In this document: piece by piece, positions 1 through 13,900 of the stretch
Layout of the letters: every line of letters starts with the position of its first letter
Numbering within the stretch: position 1 is the first letter of the stretch
NCBI RefSeq assembly: GCF_954871325.1
Contig: NC_088775.1
Span: 73,447,561-73,511,560 of the forward strand
Source of the DNA: Gordionus sp. m RMFG-2023
Lineage: Eukaryota; Nematomorpha; Gordioida; Chordodea; Parachordodidae
Direction of reading: 5' to 3'
DNA: 64,000 nt
The notes under the pieces: generated by a model
Told to the model about the DNA's origin: nothing
Seen by the model: the letters and a program-made list of their open reading frames with translations, nothing else
Databases searched by the model: none
Translations under genes and position numbers: made by a program

Positions 1-1155
1 ATACCATGCGTGAAGTCTACCAAACTTTTGAAAATACTAATTCTGAAACTTAGATTAATAAAGCATTGGCTAAATGCATAATGTAAAAAATGCCTAACAT
101 TTTTGTCTGAGTGTTTTGAGCATCTGAAGTATTTATGGTAATTTTATCATACAGTTAAATTCTCAAAACTAGATAAGTCTCTAAGGAATTAATTTAAAGC
201 TCAGGTTATGGGTGTAATAACATAACATCTATATATTCGTGTATGAATCAATTGTTTAAAAAAGTGCCAAATTTTTAATTGAATTTTTTTATCCGATCTT
301 GGAAACTTCGCAAAAATATTGAACAAATCATAATATCTATTTATAAACTCCTTTATTTTAAAACACTGTTTCGTCATGTAAATATTTTAGAATAATTGCT
401 CTAAGATTGTTAACTCAAATTATTTTTAGTCGCTACCTTCATAGTGAAAGCAAATATTATGACAGCAAATATTTAAATATTGAATTTTGTAATCTTTATA
501 TCATATTGATAATGAAAGTAATTTATCTATATATAGATATTAATAAAGCATTTTAAATACATTTAACAAATTTTTATACTTTAAAAATAACATTTTTAAT
601 TTCCTTCTAAATCTTAACGAAATGACCGGGATTAAAATTTTCCAGAAGCTATTTTTCCTTTTATCCGCATATATTACCTTTATAAAATGCCAAACTAGTA
701 AATTTAATTTGAAAATATTTTTTTTATTACTCTAATTATATTTATAAAAAGTTTTATTTTTATTTATGATTGTTTTATTAACCATGCACATTAATTATTT
801 TCTTTTATGGTAGTGATATCTAAATTTTAATAAATCAAAAACATTTTGCCAGTGTTGAAATTTTTCGTTATGTATTATACAAATATTTAAAATTTACTTT
901 CGAATTTAAGAAAATATATTTTTTAATTAAACACTAAATGGAGAAAAATCATAAATCAAAAGTTGAAATAAGTGTTTAAATATAAATTTTTAAATAAACT
1001 CTGTTATTATTGTAAAATAATATATTGTTATTTTTAATTTATATGTAAATGTTTATTTTTTACTGTCTAAGGCGTTACTTTAATCAATTTAATTTATTTG
1101 ACTTTACTTGTCCATTTAAATGTTTTTATTTTGAGGCGGCATTTTAACATATTAC
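1..1155. other. AT-rich non-coding flank
   Basis: No gene, splice-supported exon or clear repeat was recognised here. The stretch is very AT-rich with stop codons in all frames. It ends at the 8-bp target duplication of the hAT element that starts at 1156. Confidence 0.5.
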
Positions 1156-1784
1156 CAGTGGCATAGAGAATGGGGGTTAGGGTTAACCCCCCCCCCATAA
1201 CCCCCGATTAAATTTTTTTCTTATTCCGATTAATTTTATTTAAAAAACGGTTTCAATTATAATATATACGATATCAAAATGAAATATTTTTAAAAAAACA
1301 AATAAGAATTTTCAATTTTAAATGATAACATGGTTTAAAAATACATATTAAAAAAAAAATTATATGTAAAATATTAAATAACAATAAAAATATATTGTAA
1401 ATTTTTTCTGGCACAGTTAAATTAGATATTTATTAATTTAATAATAAAATTTATATTGTTAAACTAATTAGATAGTTTTAAATATTTTTATTAATTTTTT
1501 ATAATTTTTAAATAAAATAAAAATCATATGATTTGGTAAATATAATGAGAAAGTACAGGTGATTGCTAATATGTTTGGGATTAAAAAATTTAAACCTAGA
1601 ATAGTTTCTAGATAGTCCAATCGCTTAAATATTGTTGCATCTACGATTGAGGATTTTATAAAATAAATATTTTTATTCCCCTGATACATTTTTATTTCAA
1701 TTAAAGGAAAGATTTATTAATCACAATTTTATTTTAAACAGCTTTTATTTTCTTTTGTTGAGTCTGAATACACTTAAAACGCGA

Positions 1785-2090
1785 GAGGATATTGAGAAAA
1801 TCTCAGAGTTTTATTCTGATGAATTATCAGGATCGTATGATAATTTATTGTAATGTCGAATTTTGGTATAAAAATTTTGACAAAATGGAGTACTCTTTGA
1901 AATCAAAAAATACTTTGCAGGCTCTTTCTATGTGTAATTGCACTTTAGATTTCCTGCATAATATCAAAACATTGCTTTAGCTACCTTACCTATTAGCACC
2001 TGCACTAATGAAAGGTTTTTCAACTTTGAAAAGATTAAATAGATGAATTGGCCAAGTCTCAGAAAAAAAGTAGACCTCTCTTTATAAATT
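1785..2090 (+). pseudogene. hAT transposase C-terminal remnant
   Basis: In shifting frames the stretch reads like the C-terminal dimerisation part of the zinc-finger-MYM/TTF type of hAT transposase: FWYKNFDKMEYSL, then LDFLHNIKTLL, then a block resembling the family motif LPVSTCTNERSFSTLKRLK (here pieces such as STCTNER and FSTLKRLNR in different frames). At least two frameshifts and one stop interrupt it, so it is not functional. It sits inside the hAT element with intact TSDs, on the element's plus strand. Confidence 0.65.
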
Positions 2091-2237
2091 CAAATCATAA
2101 ATTGCTATATGATTATAATACGTTCTTAGTCATGAAATTTTTATATTCTAAACGTGATTATAATGAATTCTTAGTCATAATATTTATCTATTGATCTTTT
2201 ATACTATTTTTAATAAAAATATTGCATTTGCAATAAG

Positions 2238-2605
2238 TAGTGATCTGCATCGGGCCTAATTTTTCAAGCCCGGCCCGACTCAAAATCATTTTAAAAAAGT
2301 TTTACCGACCCTGCCATGCCCGAACCCGAATTTTTTTTTTAAAGTTATGTTGGCCCGGCCCGAATTTATTTAAATATAGAAATTCATTTTTATATACTCA
2401 AAATAAAAGATATATGTTATATGGCGTCTAGTTTTAATAAATAAAATCAAGTATTTTTATTTTACATAAAAAACTTAACATAAAATTAATATATTTAGAT
2501 ATATTTAAAAATTCCAAAGCCTGACCCAACCCCGCCGGAATTATTTTTAAAAATATTAGGCACGACCCAGCCCGAACCTGATTTTTCTACTTTTGCAGAT
2601 CTCTA
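2238..2605. mobile_element. TIR element (TAGNGATCTGCA family), nested
   Basis: The ends TAGTGATCTGCAT and TGCAGATCTCTA are inverted copies. Both subterminal regions carry CGGCCCG-type GC-rich repeats in an AT-rich body. No coding capacity was seen. Relatives with the same ends or motifs occur near 16525, 23607 and 26008. It lies inside the larger hAT element, so it is the younger insertion. Confidence 0.65.
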
Positions 2606-3451
2606 ATAAGAATTATTTATGTTTTATTAATATACTCATTTGTATTAATTATAATTGTTAAATTAGATTTTTTTAAATACCGTACAAGAATTACTCATAT
2701 TTTATTGTAATTTTATTTTTTGTATAATTTCTACATTTTGAAATTTATTTTATATTATCATTAAAATAAATACATAGTTAAATAAAGGGTTATTTATGTT
2801 AAAGTATTTTAATAATAAATAAAATTGAAATTCTCTGCAAAATTTTGCTATATGCAAAAATTTAATTAAAATAATTATTTTTAACATAGAATAAGATATA
2901 TAGAGTTATCATAAAAAATAAGAGGTTGGGGGGGGGGGGATTTTTTTTTCTCACCGAATGGATTGAATTAACTTAGAATTGACTAAACATTGATAAAATT
3001 TTCAGAATAATGCTTTCAGTCGCGTATTAATCTTAAATTTGGCCAAAATTTTGTTACAAATATTTTTTCCATTTAAGCTGGCTACCATAGTGATTAAACA
3101 CTAATAAAGCAAAAAATATTGGCAAATTTTTTTAAAAAATTTAACCCCCCCCCCCCCACCGCCATGGAACAATCCTGGCTACGCCACTGCATATTACCGA
3201 TTAATTTATTTGACCAAGTATATATAACTGTATTTTGTAGAAATTGTATATAACTGTATTTTGTAAAAATTGTATTATCATTTGAATCTAGAAGAAAATA
3301 GTTTAATAAAACTTAAATATAATTATTATTGTATCATCATAAATTCTATACCATTCTCATATTATTAGTGCAAGTTTCATACATACTTTTTGAAATGTGA
3401 TTTTTACTATTATTGCCATTTTGTTACATTAATAAATCTTTGATTTATTAG

Positions 3452-4948
3452 AAATAACCACCCCAAAGGAAGCTTTTACAGGAACATCTACTCCGAAACT
3501 TTCATCAACAACTACAATCTATATATAGCATGATGAGAAAATTGGTTAGTGTTATTTTAAAACCAACAAGAACAAAAACAATGGATAGGAATAACATGCT
3601 TAAATAATAAAAAAATTAAGAAAAATATGCCCAAACTTTATTTAAATAGTTTAAGTTTTCTTTAATTTTTATTAGTTACCAATAAATTATATATGTTTAT
3701 GTAATAAGTCCTATAAAATAAAATAATTATAAATAACAATTAGATGCACGACAAATATGCGAGACTGTTACAAAGTCCAATTTCTATAATATAAGAAGTC
3801 TAATCAATGATACAAACATCCCGAAAATATTGTAAAAAATTATTTTTTACATATTTTCTATAAATCAATATTACATTTTATTTAACATTTTAGCGGTGAA
3901 GATATTTATCTGATTCGCGATAACAATACTATTTATTGGCCTATTGATGGCAGAGATATATTCATCCCTAAATTGAAAGTTCAAAAACGTAGCATCACTA
4001 GACAAACTGAAAACCAAATAGTTTGGTTAGAGCGTTTTTCCAAGTCGAAACATATAATTGATAGTGATGTATGATGATTTTAAAAGAGTTTTCTCATTCA
4101 TAAATAAAAAATAGATATAAAAACTAAAGCACTTAACGTTAGAATATTTTTTTATTGACGATTTTATTTTTACATTGTATTTTAGTTGAAGATATTCGCT
4201 GATAAGAGTTGGAAGAATTGCGCCCCAGTTCAGCTATGCACTTTAAGATTTGTAGATAATACGACAACTCTAATCTGTTTCCTCACTCAGTTTGAGGAGG
4301 ATGAAGTTTACGAAACATATTCTTATTATTTGTTAATAAGTAAAACTGAAATGTTAGATTAAATTATGCTAATTAAAAGTTCAAATTCATATTTCCATTT
4401 TTTAACAAACCGCCAATAATTACATTACAAGTTTAAACTTTCAAAATAAATTTGATATATAATTCTTGTTAAAGAAATTTAGATTAAAATCACCATTTCC
4501 TTTTTTTTAATAAAAAAGCACAGAAAATATTATTTTTAAGAAATAAAATACTATTAAATTATTTAATGTCTTATATTATAAATATTTTAAATATAAAAAA
4601 AATTCCCAGTTATAAGGTTTTTACTAGAAAACATTTTACTCAGATAAAATAACTATAAAAAGAGATAAAATCTGTTTCATTTTATCTACAAAGCGGAATT
4701 AGTTTAATTAATAATTTTCGTTTTATCAGCCAGTTTACCCGACTATTCTTTTGTAAACTAAAACAATCCATTAATTTATTTATATATATTGTAGAATAAG
4801 ATCGAACAAATGCCAGAGAGCTATAAAATAACTCAAACATTTAATGTTGTAAAGCAAACCCTAGAAATCCCTAATGAATTTATAACATATATCCGAGGCA
4901 GATCGAGGGAAGCAAGCATATCTACAAAATTGTGTTATAAAACTGTTG
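3452..4948 (+). CDS. Cassette 1 of the modular gene
   Basis: Exons: linker 3452-about 3525 (EITTPKEAFTGTSTPKLSST...), 3744-3831, 3894-4068, 4186-4305 and 4795-4948. Exon 2 holds QICETVTKSNFYNI; exon 3 holds NNTIYWPIDGRDIF; exon 4 has Cys in NCAPVQLC; exon 5 ends RGRSREASISTKLCYKTV. Exons 2-5 are open, have AG acceptors and GT donors, and join in phase (1-2, 2-0, 0-0, 0-1). The linker exon is the weak point: it reaches an in-frame TAG at 3526-3528 before any good donor, so it may be broken or may not be spliced as drawn. The donor after exon 4 (GTTTAC) is also weak. Confidence 0.65.
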
Positions 4949-7900
4949 GTTAAAAGATTTACAATTTATATGACTATTCATGTTATTATGGAAACCCTTT
5001 CAAATTTATTATAATTTTACTCTTGACATACGGTGAACTCCTTGATATTTTATAAAAAATATTTTCCTGCTCAAATCATATTTTAATACATATTTAAAAA
5101 TTTATATAGTAGTAACTCATACTTCAACAAATAAATTTTAAATAATTAAAATATATGAATATAATTTACTTTTTATTCAACCAAACTTTTATTAGATCCC
5201 CTTTTTGGTAATGCTTTGGCAGCATCTCCTAATGACCCCTCGACTGCCAGTAATTTTTTCATATCACCATATCAGCATTTAAAATAATAATTAAATGATG
5301 CTTTATTAAACAATACCTTTTTATTCTTTAATAATAATTATTATAACTATAGTTACATCTGCTACAAATATCTCCACAAAAGGTAAATTCATTAAATTGA
5401 TTTAATAAGTTTAATTTAATTATCATTTCGATTTTCTTGGGAAATTTTATTGAATCAAAATTTTATTCTAAAGATACTATAATATTTATTCTTTATTATT
5501 AAACTGCATTTAAACAGTTTCATTTGCGATAATATCTTATTTCAGCAATTTAATAAGTATAAAAATTAACATTGCTGATCTAGGTACTTTCGGTTTATTC
5601 TTTCATTTTAGATTTTATGTTCAAAAATACCTTTAATTCTATTATAACATCGGTTTTACAAATTATAAGTTCGCTACTCAATTATAAATTAAAAGATTGC
5701 TACATATAAAAAATATGCGTATAAAAAATATATAAATTTTACGAATATCTAAATTACTATAAAATATCTCTAAGATTATTTCCAGATAAAAAGTTATTTT
5801 TCAGAGCGGTTTCCTAGGCATATTTCCAGCAATTTTTTTTATTCCAAATGAAGAATAAAAATTTCTCAAATTAATTTATTTTGTCCTCTCAGATGCCATT
5901 TAATCGCTAATAAAAATCTATTGTTTTTTATTAACAATTAAATAGCTCCTGAAATTATTATACTTTGTTTGGAAATGAAATAAAATTGTTGTAAATATGC
6001 CTAGGGAAGCGCTTTAAAAAAACGTTCTACCTGGAAATGCTAAAAAGGATATTCATGTATTAGCTACTATCAACTCAATAAATTTAATCCAAAGCTGCAA
6101 ATATGAGATTATTATCCTATTTGCCACTTTTCCCTATGTAAAATATCAACCTTGAGAATTGAGTACTTCAAAAAATAAACTTGTTACTCGTAACGTTTTA
6201 AAAAGGAGCTAGATTGTTCTTTACCTTATAAAAAAAGAAAAGTAGCATGCTACTCTGACAAAATACTAAATATTATGTATAAATTTTCTTTATTTTTTTC
6301 TCTATAGATAATAAAAAAAGTATAAAAAATAATATATTATAAAGCCATTTCCAGACTGAATGTTTTTTTACAACGGTTTTCTAAGCATGTTTGCAGCTAA
6401 TTTTTTATTTATTTCCAAACAGAGGATAATATGGTTAAATTAATTTTTTTGCACATTATAAATTTGCCGCTATTTAATTGTTAATAACAATCAATTAAAT
6501 TATTTGCTTTTTATTAGCGATTAAATGGCGTCTGGGAGAGTTTTCGAGAACAATGGCTTTGAAAAACGGACCTAAAATAATCTTTTTTTAAAAATAATTT
6601 TTTTATTAATTTTTAACAACAATTGATAATATTGATCAGATAAACAAGAGCGCTTAGTACTCTAGTGCCCAACACAGCTCTTGCTATGCTAAACACGGTT
6701 CAACTATCGCAGAGGATGGAAGAGTTAAATTTATCTTTATCAGAATCTAATCTCAATATATATTTTTGCCTTCATATGCTTTTTTAGATTTGAGCTGCTG
6801 GACATCCGTATAAAATATTTGAATTAGGGTAAATACATTTACAAAGTATAGACTTAATGCCCTTAATTTTCTTTATTGGTGTAAAAAATGTTTTATACTG
6901 GGGCCAGAGCCAAGTCAAATCATCTTCATATGAAGTAAGTACTAATGACATATATTCTTTATAAAATAAATTATAACATTAGAGAAAATAAATTATAATA
7001 GATTCAATATTAATTAGATTAAAATACTTGACTGTATAAAATTCAACAACAAAAATATAATATGTGGATTTTAAGCGCCTAGCTCTATGCGTTATATACA
7101 TAACATAATTATATTAACCAAGCAAACCTTGGTTTTCTAAAAAGCCTATCAAACTGAGATAATAAACAACTGAAAATAATTAAGAGAAGGGCCACCAACT
7201 TTTTTGAGGCAGGTCGCAGTTACCTGTGGGCGCATGAGGCAAGGCCACTAACTTAAAAGCCCATGGAAATAAGAAGATATAAAAAGTCCATGCCCGATTA
7301 AATCAAAGTTTTGATTATGGAGGGGTTTTATTGGCTATGCTAATTTTAATCTTCTTTAGCAATGTGAGAACCTAGAACAAAAATATAAGATTATAAAATA
7401 AAAAAATTTAGCACTAGAAAATGCCATTCATTATTTTAACAATTCATTTAGGTGTATAGCGGGAAAAATAAGAAACAAAATATTGGGCGCTAAAATTAGA
7501 CACATTTATTTATAAATCACTTTGTTCGGGCCTATTCCTTAAAATAGACCATTATTATTCATATAAAAAGTATTAAATAAAATTATAATGAAATTGGTGG
7601 TTAATCTGAATTAAAAACTCGGCTAAATTATTTATAAATTTAAAAAAATATATATTATAATATATAATAAAATAAAATAAAAAATATTTTTTTCTATATT
7701 TAATAGAAATGTTTTGCGTTACCTTTACCCCCCCCCCCCAAAAAAAAGAAACGCAATACTCGTTACTTTTTGAAGCAAGTTTCTTTAAAAAAAAAGGAAC
7801 GCTCTTAGTAACGACGTTATTTTATCGACGTTACTTTACAGCGCTAATAATTTGTGAATAAAATACAATTTTAGGTTAGAAATTAAAATTATATAATTCA

Positions 7901-10900
7901 ATATTTTATATATAATTTTCTTTAGAATGGAGAGACGAAATTTGCGACAAAATTCACAAGAGTGGTTATTTTATTATAAAAGAGATTTTTCCTTCTATCC
8001 AGATTCCAGATTTAATGTAAACATTTTAAAAATTATTTTAAAGTGATCTTTTTAAACCAATTTAAATTAAATACAATAGTGAATTATTAATTTTTTTAAA
8101 TTTTCTGATCATGTTCCAAATATTAAATAATTTAATTCAAGATTCTCCTTAAAAATCGATGGTAATTTTTAATAAACCCACGAATATTAAAAAATAATTG
8201 AATATTTAGTCAAGTAACTTGATAGTTTTATTTGATTGTTTCATAAAATCCTTTAAATAAATTAAAAACAGTTATTGGCAACCTCTTTAAATGGAACAAA
8301 AACGAATCTTATTTGAGTGTTTTCAAATAATACAAGTTGAATCTTAATTAATTGTCTCTAACGAATTATTTATAAAATTGCAAAAAAAACAGTCCTCCAC
8401 AAGTTCAATTGCTAAGGAATGGTAACGAAATAATTTGGTCCATTGATGCAGAAGATATTTATAAAAGAGAGATCTGCCCTGAGGAAGAAACAAGATGATA
8501 AAAGTTCAGTTAATGCTGGTACAAAAAATCAATTTTTATTGGTAAATAGAATCATGGGAGCTGATGCCATTGGCAACTTCGATAGCGATGTATATCCAAT
8601 ATTTTTTTCAATAACTTTAACTCTCTATTTTTGTTAAATATCAAAATTAAATGAGTTTAAGATATATACTTTAGAAAATAAGAAACCAAAAAAGAATTTA
8701 AATTAATACCAATTTAAATTTTAATTTGCCCTGGTAGTGATATTGTTAGAATTTTAAAAAAATGGAAACACATCTATTTTATTGTAGGTTATTTTTTAGA
8801 AAAATATTTATCATACATTTATATTGATTTAATTTGATTTGTGCCAAGTACAATCCCAATGATAAAAATTATTATAACAAATAAAAAAATTTAATGGTAA
8901 ATGTGGTTCAAAGGCACAGAACTGGCCCAAGCTTGGAAATAAATTTTGGGCCATTTTTTCTTGAAACAAATTTTACATTATCTGGCATTCGCTGTCCAAA
9001 TGTTGTCCGACATCGTGTTTAGGAGGCGATAAATACAGAACCAACTGAATTTATATTCCTTGCCGCATAAAATAGCGATACCACGCTACATTTTGTAAGA
9101 TAGTAAAAGCACACATGTATCCTTCCCCATAAAATCAAACTGATAAATTATCTGATATTTTTTACCTGGTTAGTAGGCGGAGGATACGTGTACAATATCA
9201 ACTTATCAAAAATTCAAAAAATGGTCGGCCCTGCCTGATCCCAACACTTGTCTGAACCCACAAAACATAGATAATACAAGCAGCTAGTTTATATCTGAAA
9301 AGCGTACGTTATAATTTATAAGCGCAGCTTAGTAAGTTAGCCAGTTACTGTATGTAGTTATCTTTTTTAATTGGTCAATGATAATCTATATTTAAAAAAT
9401 AAATGGAATAAATTTGTTAACTTTTCTAGAAAAATTTAAGAAAACCTATGTGATATTTATAAAGCTAACTAAATTATATTATAAAAAATTTATAATTTCA
9501 TAAATAATTAAAATTTAAATCAAAAATTAATATATTAAAATTTATAATAATTATTATTTAAAGTAAGTTAAAAATTCCCAAATTTATAAATAGGTTAAAA
9601 TTGGTTCTAGTGTTGTTAAATGGCTCGTTTTGAGCCAATTTTTTTAAATGGCTAGCTCAATATTTTATTCAGTCTAAGATTATCTCATAGATGGCACAAA
9701 GGTTTGTACATCTATTAGCGAAATCTCGAGGTTTAGGCAATATTTTTCTAGCTAAAATATTGAGTTAACCGTTTTAAAAAAAGACTAAAATCGAGCCGTT
9801 TAACAACACTTATTGGTTCCAACGATTTTATACTGGGTCGGTTCGCTCTTTTTTTCTTCTTATTTAGATATTCTACAAGGCTGGGATATTTTTTATGCAA
9901 TCATCTGCAACGCTTTTGGAGGATTGTTCTTTTAATATCTTTTTTATTAAAATTTTTATACAATTTTTTATTGTTTAATAGTTATCGTTCTTATAAGATA
10001 AATTATTTAAGATCAACCTATTAACATCTTTTTATAACTTATTTATTTAAGACAATTTGTAAAGGAAATTATAAAAATTTTGTTCATTTAATTTCATACT
10101 AATTAGTTGAACTTGAAGCAAAGAAACTCTTCCAATAAAGAACTATCAATATGTTATTATGATTTAAAAAATATCGGGAACAAAATTTTGTGCGCATTAC
10201 CCATCTCTTTTGACTTTAAAAAGTAATTGTTATTATAATTTTATATTTCTGATATTATAAATTTATCATATTATACAAAAATTGTAATCACAAAATTTAT
10301 TGCAATTTTATATAATATATTCATGATTGCTAATATCTTTAAATACATTTATATTTCATTAGACAATTTTAACACAACACGAAGATCACATTCTTGTAGT
10401 ATCTAATGATGCTCCAAACATCTATTAATAATTCTTTCATCTTCCGTATTTCTGGAGAATTTGAAGTTCAAGGCACTAAGCACAAAGGCAACATATTGAT
10501 ACACACATGCCAAGGTTTATAAACATGATTGATAACTAAATGAGTAACACCATTGAACATTTCAATTACATATTATAAGTAACTCGTTTATAATCAAAAA
10601 TATTAAAATCAAATATATAAAAAAAAAATTAATTAGGGACCTTTAAATGTGTATAATTGCCGATGTGCTAATATTTTATTATAAGTTTAACAGATTTTTT
10701 CTTGTATATTTATATATATTTTTATATAGAACGTTTAATAAATGTCAACTATATAATATTTAGACTCTACAAGCACAACAATATCGTCAACACCTCTTGT
10801 TACTAATAAAGGTACAAATATTTTTATGATCAAAATTTTAAAAATATAATATAATTTTTTTAACTTACATAATATATATTTCTTGTACTTATGAAATTAG

Positions 10901-13900
10901 AAGAACCCCTTAACATATGCGGAATATTAGAGGACAATGGGCAGAAGACTATTAATTCGAAAGATATTTTGGGAGATGATTTACAAGAAGAATTGTATGA
11001 AAATATATTTATGAATAATTTTTTTAATCCCAATTCCCATCGAAAATTTTTTAACCCGGATTTTAAATAAATTTTGTTGCACTTCTATCACAAGAGTAAG
11101 GAGGGGGGAGGGGGGGGGGCTTAACATAAGATTGTTATAGAGATTGAATGGTGATAGGAAGTTGTAACGACTCTATCATCATTAAAATAAAAGAGGATGG
11201 GGTAAATGTAAAGTGGTTTATTTATCCGTGACAAAGTATTCCAGCTAATGGTCATCTATATACAATATAAGTTTATTTATAAAATCATTAATAACAAAAA
11301 TACAAGTCCTCAAGAAATACCTTTGTTAAGAAATGGTAACCAGATTATTTGATCAGTAGATGCGGAAAATATTTATAGGCCAATTGAATGCCTCAACTTA
11401 AATACAAACTGCTATAAAAACACAATTACTGGAAATACTCTGAATGAATTATACTTATTAAATAGCATAATCACCTACCCAATCCTCAACTTCGATAACG
11501 ATGTATATAAAATATTTCATAAAATAATTTTTAAAAAGTTTTTCCCAATTTTCGTCATATGTATATACTACATTTCATCTCAAGATTTTATGAAGTTCTA
11601 ATACATTCATAGTTAACTAATCTTAATATTGAAAAATTAGATTAATATTCAATTTAAAATTTAACCCAATAAATTATGACTAATTTTGTGAGACATCTGT
11701 AAGACGATTATTCAAATTAGTTTATAGCATATTTTAATATTATATTTAAAATATAGCCTAATTAATATTAAAAAATTTTAACCTCATTTATTAAAATTAA
11801 TTTGAATTACTTAGTTTAATTATATATTCGAGTTAATTATGCTATTTCAAATTTTTTTTAAATGAAAAAAATCGACAATGTTTTTTGCAATCTAACCAGC
11901 CCACCTAATACCGATGTATAATCAATAATAAAATAAGTAATATTATTAAGAATCGAATTTTTTTTTAAAATACCAATATCCATTCATTTCAAAAAGTTAT
12001 GGACGAATCATATTTAATTGCAACTTTATTGGATGCAAATCTTTAATATTATACGAATCTTTTAAAATGCTAAATTCCTTAAATCTTTTATATATTTTGT
12101 TAGGCAAGGTTAACACAGCTAGGCGACAGCATAGTCCTAGTATCGAATAATGTTCAAACAAACATTGATAAATCTTTCATCTTAAGGACGTCTGGAAACT
12201 TTAAAATTCAGGGAACTACACACAAAGTCAACTTATTGTTACACACATGCCAAGGTTTATATTTTAAATAGCGTTAATATTAAAATATTACTAAGACTTC
12301 ACAGCTTGTATAAAAAACTTCCAAAATTTAAGTATATATAATTTAATAATTTCATTAGAGTTTCAATATAAACTTGCTAATCAGTAGATCACCAACTTTA
12401 GCTATTCACCACCCTAAACAAAAATCTACCATAAACAAAATATTATTTTTATTGTTTTAAAAATTTTGAACTGCTTTTAATGGCTATTTATTTTATTGAT
12501 CAGAATTTAATCAGTATATTTTTTTCATTTACCAGTATAAAATTAATATTTAATCAGTATAAATAATTCAATATCAGTATTTAATAAAATTGATCAGTAA
12601 TTTTAGATTTGTAAAAAGCTATTTCATCAGCAAAAATATAATTTAAGAGGTAGGGGAGACTGGGGTTAGTCGAACCGATTTTTATAAAATTGGCTATAGC
12701 TCCTGATTTTTTGTAGATAATATAAAAAATAATATATGATTAGATACCTAAAACTATACTTTATAAAGGTGCCTTATAAAAAAATTTAAGAATATAATCA
12801 TTTTTTTTTATTTTATTTTTTGTAAAAGTAAAAAATTTGTCCAACAAGCCCCAAATAGCGAGGTGAGGCAAACCACTTCAAGGGGCTTCCTCATTGGTTT
12901 TTTAGGCCATAATAGCATTTTTTTTAATAATGATACGTATGGAATAATTTTATTGTTTTATTGTTCAAAATATCATATACTTATAAATTAAAGCTAATAA
13001 TTATATATAAAAATTAAAACTTATGATTTCTTAGCATAAATCCTAAATACCAATCATAAAACAGACATGAAATTGCCTTTTCAAGATTTTGAAATTTTTT
13101 CCATTATTAACTGCCATAATTGACGTTTATGGTTTAGCAAGCCCCACTAGCTCTAAATTGATAAATTATGATTGAAATAATATCGAGGTATAATAAATAC
13201 TCATAAAACTTTCCAAAATTATAAAAGAGTGTTTAAACTTTGCTATAAAATTTAATTTACATATAAATACTTATATATTTTAATAGAAATTAAAATTCTG
13301 TCGTGTAAAAGTCTATTGAAAATTTCATCAAAATTTTATTTCTTAAATAAAAATTTTAATAATTAAATATTTCAAAAGATTTTTTGTCTATATACATATA
13401 TAAACTAATAAAAACTATATTAGGATAAAATTTTAACCTTCTGGTGTATTTAATTTTAAAATGAGATTAAGTGGTTTGCCAAGCCCCGTCTCCCTATATT
13501 ATAATTTAATCTGTGAAAAAATTATTTGAGCGTAAAAAAATCACGTTTCTTTATAACCAATGAGGAAATTGGCTAAATTGTCATTAGGTTTCTTGAGTTG
13601 ATGCTCAAATGGTACACCTATAATACGAATCAAATATTTACATTATTTGTAATTTCGAATCGACTTTGGAATTTAATAATTCCTTATTCGTATTCGTAGG
13701 AATAATAATAACTATTAGATTCTATTCTTCGAATATTTGATTTGATTAGAAAATTAAATTCTTCAAATATTATTAAAAATTGTTATTAAAATTTAGAAAA
13801 GTGATATAGAGATGGGAAATAAAGTAAAATAATAAAAATTTTCGCAAGGAACATATTACTTGAATATTTCCAATATTTAGGATAATAAATATTAGAAATA

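Larger units (their letters stand above)
1156..3189 (+). mobile_element. hAT transposon, decayed, with 8-bp TSD
   Basis: The ends are terminal inverted repeats CAGTGGCATAG (left) and CTACGCCACTG (right). They are flanked by identical 8-bp direct repeats CATATTAC at 1148-1155 and 3190-3197, the target duplication expected of hAT elements. Next to each end lies a G or C run (around 1172-1206 and 3145-3160), a layout known from hAT families whose ends begin CAGTGGCGTAGC. The interior holds transposase remains at about 1785-2090 and a nested TIR element at 2238-2605. Boundaries are seen directly; the family assignment rests on TIR, TSD and the transposase trace. Confidence 0.85.
5353..10514 (+). 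pseudogene. Cassette 2 of the modular gene, broken
   Basis: Exons: linker 5353-5382 (VTSATNISTK), 7926-8016 (EICDKIHKSGYFIIKEIF), 8393-8589 (NGNEIIWSIDAEDIY), about 10107-10222 (SICYYDLKNIGNKILC) and 10363-10514 (ending ISGEFEVQGTKHKGN...HTCQG). Splice sites match the other cassettes. Exon 3 is 1 nt longer than the frame allows, and its second half reads on in the next frame. Exon 5 is 1 nt longer than its cassette 3 twin and shifts after SNDAPNIY. Exon 4 also ends off phase. Introns are long: 2.5 kb between linker and exon 2, 1.5 kb between exons 3 and 4, with MITEs inside. This copy cannot encode a full cassette as it stands. Confidence 0.6.

Noticed and set aside
1177-1200. GGGTTAGGGTTA next to a C run, like a telomere repeat
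   Set aside because: Only one or two units, inside a hAT end.
11350-11352. TGA read as Trp (alternative code)
   Set aside because: The NOL6 exons show ordinary stops and normal Trp codons. A nuclear code change is not supported; it is better explained as decay of cassette 3.
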